From Sulfurovum sp. (lineage in GTDB: Bacteria > Campylobacterota > Campylobacteria > Campylobacterales > Sulfurovaceae), in assembly GCA_022729615.1 (NCBI GenBank), contig DZAQ01000019.1:1-9204 (forward strand): DNA of 9,204 bases, in the 5' to 3' direction. Position numbers and translations under genes: made by a program. The notes under the pieces were generated by a model that was not told the DNA's origin, did no database searches, and was given only the letters and a program-made list of their open reading frames with translations. Positions 6,092-9,204 of the stretch are shown here, piece by piece; the first letter of the stretch is position 1; the number at the start of each line of letters is the position of its first letter.

Positions 6092-7093
6092 GTGCAATTT
6101 GATGATTTGTGTATGCGCTTGGCTATTGAAAAAGCGTGGGAATTTCAGGGGCTTACTTATCCCAATCCCGCAGTCGGCTGTGTGGTGACCTGTCGGGACA
6201 AGATAGTCGCTATCGAGGGACATCAGAAGGCCGGAGCATCCCACGCGGAAGTTTTGGCGCTTGTCAAGGCATACGAAGAGATTTCAAATTCTCGTGTCGC
6301 TTTTGATATAATGGACGCGAAGAGCGCCCACGCTTTTCTGCTTGATCTGCCTCCCTCCTTTTTTTGTGAATGTACACTCTATGTGACGCTAGAACCATGC
6401 AGCCACGAAGGCAAAACACCCTCTTGCGCACTTTTGATAAGGCGATTGATGCCTAGAAGGGTCGTGGTGGCTCTGTCTGACCCGATAGAGGGTCATGGCG
6501 GCGGTCTTGCGATACTTCAAGACTCTGGTATTGAGGTGAAGATAGGAGTAGGAGCCCGAGAAGCGCAGCAGCTTATTGAGCCGTTTTTGATATGGCAAAA
6601 ACGGGCTTTTGTGCTTTTCAAGCTCGCACAGACGCTCAATGGCAAAATTGGCGGCGGAACTCTCAGTTCAAAAGAGTCATTGCGGCATGTGCACCAACTC
6701 AGAGAGGTATGCAGCAGGCTTTTGATCGGCGGAAACACCGTCAGGCTCGACCGACCGAGGCTTGATAGCCGCTTTACGGGAGGAAGGGCGCCTGAGGTTG
6801 CCATCTACTCAAAAGAGGAGCAGTTCGATGAGACAATCCCTCTTTTTGGTATTGACGGCAGAGGCGTGAGCATTGGGGATGATTTGAGTTTTTTGGAGAC
6901 CCCCTCTTTTGTCCTTGTTGAAGGCGGAGAGGGGATGATGCGAGCGCTTTCCAAGAGAATCGATTGGTATTTGCTCTATCAAACTCCTCGATTCTCTACA
7001 CACCCTTTAGGGTATGGTTTGGAACAAAATCTGAGATTTTTGCATAGCGAGAGAAAAGGGGCAGATCTATTGATGTGGAGCAGAGCAGAATGA
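6092..7093 (+). CDS. ribD: bifunctional riboflavin biosynthesis deaminase/reductase (RibD)
   Basis: Catalyses two riboflavin steps: deamination of the diaminopyrimidine ribosylamino phosphate from GTP, then reduction of its ribose. From GTG 6092 the product is 333 residues, somewhat shorter than typical RibD of about 360. Deaminase domain: MRLAIEKAWEFQG, NPAVGCVV (25-32), the zinc and catalytic HAE motif (51-53), and TLEPCSHEGKTPSC with zinc Cys103 and Cys112. Reductase domain: FVLFKLAQTLNGKIG (173-187), LLIGGNTVRLDRPRLDSR (210-227) and FVLVEGGEGMMRAL near 273-286. Both zinc motifs are intact. Between HAE and the Cys motif there are about 27 more residues than in E. coli RibD as I remember it. 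It lies 29 bases after rimP and overlaps ubiE by 4 bases. The dedicated start signal suggests it is translated independently of rimP but on the same transcript. Confidence 0.93.
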   Translation: MQFDDLCMRLAIEKAWEFQGLTYPNPAVGCVVTCRDKIVAIEGHQKAGASHAEVLALVKAYEEISNSRVAFDIMDAKSAHAFLLDLPPSFFCECTLYVTLEPCSHEGKTPSCALLIRRLMPRRVVVALSDPIEGHGGGLAILQDSGIEVKIGVGAREAQQLIEPFLIWQKRAFVLFKLAQTLNGKIGGGTLSSKESLRHVHQLREVCSRLLIGGNTVRLDRPRLDSRFTGGRAPEVAIYSKEEQFDETIPLFGIDGRGVSIGDDLSFLETPSFVLVEGGEGMMRALSKRIDWYLLYQTPRFSTHPLGYGLEQNLRFLHSERKGADLLMWSRAE

Positions 7094-7812
7094 ATAAACA
7101 AGAGAAACAAGAGCAGATAGTAGGTATGTTTGATGAGATTGCCTCAACATATGATTTGGCAAATAGGGTACTGAGTTTTGGGATCGATAAACAGTGGCGG
7201 AGAAAAGGGTGCGATAAAGCATTTGCTATTTTGGGTCAAAAAAGAGTTGATCAGATCGTAGATGTCGCATGCGGGACGGGCGATTTGCTGCTCTATTGGC
7301 GTGAAAGAGCACAAAAGCAAGAGATTGATGTGGCGCGTTTTATCGGGATCGATCCCTCGGTCGGTATGCTCCAAGTAGCCAGAGAGAAGGTCGATTTCGC
7401 CCGCTTCATCGAAGGCAAAGCGCAAGAGCTTCCGCTAGAAGATGGGGGGAGTGATATCATCTCGATCTCTTACGGTATCCGCAATGTTGTCGATAGAGTT
7501 GAAGCGCTGCAGGAGTTTTATCGCGTACTGAAGCCCGGCGGAATGGTGGTCATACTTGAGTTTACCAAGCAAGAGAAGAGCGGTATCGCGGCAAAAGGGG
7601 TGGATTTGTACATGAAGAAGATTCTTCCGGCGATCGGAGGATTGGTCTCCCAGAACTATGCCGCCTATAAGTACCTGCCCGACTCCATCGAAGGGTTTCT
7701 CACAACGCAGATGCTCGAAGAGGAGCTGAGAAGTGCCGGATTTGAGATGAAATACAGCAAATCCTTTTCGCTTGGCATATCTACACTCCTAGTAGCGCAA
7801 AAGAGGGTATGA
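7090..7812 (+). CDS. ubiE: demethylmenaquinone C-methyltransferase (UbiE/MenG)
   Basis: SAM-dependent methyltransferase for the ring methylation late in quinone synthesis. Campylobacterota use menaquinone, generally made by the futalosine route, so the likely substrate is demethylmenaquinone. The 240-residue product has the family signatures: YDLANRVLSFGIDKQW (21-36), SAM motif I DVACGTGD (58-65), GIDPSVGML (86-94), SYGIRNVVD (127-135), RVLKPGGMVVILEF (145-158) and YKYLPDSIEGF (193-203). The chosen ATG 7090 overlaps the ribD stop by 4 bases (ATGA) and has GGAG at 7077-7080 with 9-base spacing; a GTG at 7075 in the same frame would add five residues and lacks support. The product acts on a lipid quinone at the inner membrane face but has no membrane segment itself. 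Confidence 0.95.
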   Translation: MNKQEKQEQIVGMFDEIASTYDLANRVLSFGIDKQWRRKGCDKAFAILGQKRVDQIVDVACGTGDLLLYWRERAQKQEIDVARFIGIDPSVGMLQVAREKVDFARFIEGKAQELPLEDGGSDIISISYGIRNVVDRVEALQEFYRVLKPGGMVVILEFTKQEKSGIAAKGVDLYMKKILPAIGGLVSQNYAAYKYLPDSIEGFLTTQMLEEELRSAGFEMKYSKSFSLGISTLLVAQKRV

Positions 7813-9083
7813 TGCAAGAGGAGATGCAAAGCAATATGATGAGCGTCACCTCCCTCAATACAAAGATCAAATCCCTGCTTGAAGCAACTTTTTTGCACAT
7901 CAAAGTCGAGGGGGAGGTTGCTTCAGTGACCCATCATCGATCAAGCGGTCATATCTACTTTTCACTCAAAGACGATCAAAGCGCCATTCGGTGTGTTATG
8001 TTTCGATCTAATGCCCAAAAATTAAAATTTCAACTCAATGCCGGAGAGCACATCATAGTGGAGGGTTCTATCGGTGTCTATACACCGCGCGGCGAGTACC
8101 AATTTTACGCGGTCCATATCGAGCCATACGGCAAGGGAGCGCTGGCTCTTGCCTTTGAACAGCTCAAAGATCGGTTGCGCCAAAAGGGGTATTTCGACCA
8201 AGAGAGAAAGAAGACGATCCCCAAATGGATAGGGAAAATCGCAATAGTCAGCGCCAAAGAGAGCGCCGCGGTGCAAGATATGCTCAAGGTTATCGAGAAG
8301 CGCTGGCCCCTTGTAAGCGTGACCGTTATTGATACCTTGGTGCAAGGAGAGCAGGCGCCCGCAGAGATAGCCGCCGCTTTGAAATATGCGGATAAGCTGG
8401 GTGCCGATGTGATCATCGCAGGGCGCGGCGGCGGGAGCACTGAGGATCTTTGGGCATTCAATGACGAGGGGGTGGCAGAGACCATCTTCGCTCTGGGGAC
8501 GCCGATAGTCAGCGCTGTTGGGCACGAAGTGGATTTTCTCATCAGTGATTTCGTCGCAGATCTTCGCGCTCCTACTCCTAGTGCAGCTATCGAGATGATA
8601 TTGCCGGACAAGCAGGAGCTGCTCTATACGCTTGATGAGTACGCCGGGCGCTTTGTGGAACGGATCATGCAGATTTTGATGCACAAACAGCGGGATATGA
8701 AAAGCAAAGAGGAGGAGCTTAGACGCTTTTCGCCGTTTTTGCGCCTCAAGAGTTTGGAGAGTGAACTTCAAAATATTGAAAAAGATTATCGCAGAATAAT
8801 GGAGTATAAACTCGCATTTTTTGCAAATATGCTGGCGCCATACTTGGAGGGGATGAGGCAGCAGCTCTCATTTGTGTTGGAGCAAAAACAGTACCAAGCA
8901 ACTCTTGTCACCGAACAATACACTGCTTTGAATCCAAGAAATCGCGTCAAGGAGGGGTGGGCGAAAGTAAGCATAAACCATAAAAGCGTATCGCTTGGTT
9001 TGATCGAGCCGGGAGTCTATTTTGAGATTGAAAATAGTGACACGAAAATCGGAGCAATTTGTCAAAATAAACTTAAGTTTTAG
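7809..9083 (+). CDS. xseA: exodeoxyribonuclease VII large subunit (XseA)
   Basis: Catalytic subunit of exonuclease VII, which degrades single-stranded DNA in both directions together with several copies of XseB; xseB is not in this window. The product is up to 424 residues, slightly shorter than E. coli XseA. Seen: an N-terminal OB fold (about 13-105) with VEGEVASVTHHRSSGHIYFSL; the catalytic region with GRGGGSTEDLWAFND (205-219) and SAVGHEVDF to DLRAPTPSAA (235-260); a long coiled-coil region at about 265-400; and a C-terminal segment from LNPRNRVKEGWAKV on. ATG 7809 overlaps the ubiE stop by 4 bases, but its GAGGG is only 1 base away. ATG 7836 (product nine residues shorter) has AGGAG at 7819-7823 and a start closer to MSVTSLN of the family, so the true start may be 7836 or 7839. 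Confidence 0.95.
   Translation: MMQEEMQSNMMSVTSLNTKIKSLLEATFLHIKVEGEVASVTHHRSSGHIYFSLKDDQSAIRCVMFRSNAQKLKFQLNAGEHIIVEGSIGVYTPRGEYQFYAVHIEPYGKGALALAFEQLKDRLRQKGYFDQERKKTIPKWIGKIAIVSAKESAAVQDMLKVIEKRWPLVSVTVIDTLVQGEQAPAEIAAALKYADKLGADVIIAGRGGGSTEDLWAFNDEGVAETIFALGTPIVSAVGHEVDFLISDFVADLRAPTPSAAIEMILPDKQELLYTLDEYAGRFVERIMQILMHKQRDMKSKEEELRRFSPFLRLKSLESELQNIEKDYRRIMEYKLAFFANMLAPYLEGMRQQLSFVLEQKQYQATLVTEQYTALNPRNRVKEGWAKVSINHKSVSLGLIEPGVYFEIENSDTKIGAICQNKLKF
7819..7823 (+). promoter_or_regulatory. Shine-Dalgarno candidate favouring a later xseA start
   Basis: AGGAG sits 12 bases before ATG 7836 and 15 before ATG 7839. Both are in the xseA frame and would begin close to the family-conserved SVTSLNTKIKSLLE. 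This argues that the ATG overlapping the ubiE stop may not be the main start. The spacing to 7836 is slightly long, so the question stays open. Confidence 0.4.
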
Positions 9084-9101
9084 TGTTTGATTTTTAAAAC
9101 T
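9076..9101 (+). repeat. inverted repeat at the xseA stop, possible weak terminator
   Basis: AGTTTTA (9076-9082) and its exact reverse complement TAAAACT (9095-9101) flank a 12-base loop. The left arm overlaps the xseA stop. A separate 12-base palindrome AAACTTAAGTTT lies at 9069-9080. The stems are A/T-rich and no T-run follows the right arm, so this is not a convincing intrinsic terminator. Confidence 0.2.
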
Positions 9102-9114
9102 ATATAGATATAAT
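9087..9114 (+). promoter_or_regulatory. sigma-70 type promoter downstream of xseA
   Basis: TATAAT at 9109-9114 with TTGATT (4/6 match to the -35 box) at 9087-9092 and a 16-base spacer, the same spacing as the lpxC promoter. The region is T/A-rich. Transcription would begin near 9121, about 25 bases before the GTG of the next gene. It marks the start of a new transcription unit. Confidence 0.65.
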
Positions 9115-9145
9115 AGGTTACATTAATCATTACGCAGGAAGAGAA

Positions 9146-9204
9146 GTGGATATCAATACCCAATTGGATGTAATCGTTACTTTTTTGGCTGGTTTGGTGT
9201 TGGT
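9146..9204 (+). CDS. partial gene with hydrophobic N-terminus, unidentified
   Basis: GTG 9146 opens a reading frame that runs off the window after 19 complete codons. It is preceded by AGGAA at 9136-9140 with 5-base spacing and by a promoter-like sequence, so it is very probably a real gene start. The visible peptide, MDINTQLDVIVTFLAGLVL, has a short polar beginning followed by a hydrophobic run, suggesting a membrane segment or signal anchor. I do not recognise the family from this fragment. The only nearby ATG, at 9168, is followed at once by a stop, which supports the GTG. Confidence 0.6.
   Translation, partial: MDINTQLDVIVTFLAGLVL

Noticed and set aside
6307..6312. TATAAT inside ribD as an internal promoter for ubiE-xseA
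   Set aside because: No -35-like box lies at a suitable distance, it is over 700 bases before ubiE, and similar TATAAT matches occur inside other genes here (1142-1147, 1319-1324, 5187-5192), so chance is sufficient.
8022..8771. Long open frame on the minus strand opposite xseA (249 codons)
   Set aside because: It lies wholly inside xseA, whose frame carries clear exonuclease VII motifs. The minus-strand product is rich in His, Leu and Arg with no recognisable domain, as expected from an antisense shadow.
1..9204. Mobile elements, CRISPR arrays, tRNA or rRNA genes, toxin-antitoxin or defence genes
   Set aside because: Every stretch is accounted for by housekeeping genes or short gaps. I saw no repeat array, transposase-like product, cloverleaf sequence or change in base composition suggesting transfer.

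Overview
The window comes from a Campylobacterota (formerly Epsilonproteobacteria) chromosome, probably a free-living lineage of moderate GC content; I do not commit to a genus. The basis is gene order plus protein character. The run lpxC, small TsaB-like gene, thrB, ylxR, infB, rbfA, rimP is the order I recall from Campylobacter jejuni (Cj0132-Cj0138) and, on the other strand, Helicobacter pylori (HP1052-HP1046). Promoters have a strong TATAAT -10 box, a weak -35 box and T-rich upstream sequence, as is usual for this phylum. All genes lie on the plus strand and are tightly packed, with no gap above about 100 bases. No mobile element, CRISPR array, tRNA or rRNA is visible.

Layout: bases 1-103 hold an intergenic region with a good promoter for lpxC. 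Bases 104-2338 hold lpxC (lipid A synthesis), a short, diverged TsaB-like protein (tRNA t6A modification) and thrB (homoserine kinase). A weak hairpin at the thrB stop and a TATAAT box touching the ylxR start suggest a second transcription entry point there. Bases 2360-6062 form a translation block: ylxR, infB (IF2), rbfA and rimP, with consecutive genes overlapping by 4 to 26 bases. Bases 6092-9083 hold ribD (riboflavin), ubiE (quinone methylation) and xseA (exonuclease VII large subunit), again with overlaps at ribD/ubiE and ubiE/xseA. A new promoter and the first 19 codons of a further gene with a hydrophobic N-terminus close the window.

The genes make one large growth-linked housekeeping unit: envelope lipid, tRNA modification, an amino acid step, initiation and 30S maturation, flavin and menaquinone cofactors, and DNA repair. 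I see no new defence, mobile or secretion system. The points most worth checking are small: the reduced TsaB-like protein, the promoter-like box abutting the ylxR start codon, four paired cysteines in YlxR, an insertion inside the RibD deaminase domain, a conserved-looking island in the IF2 linker, and the heavy use of non-ATG starts.
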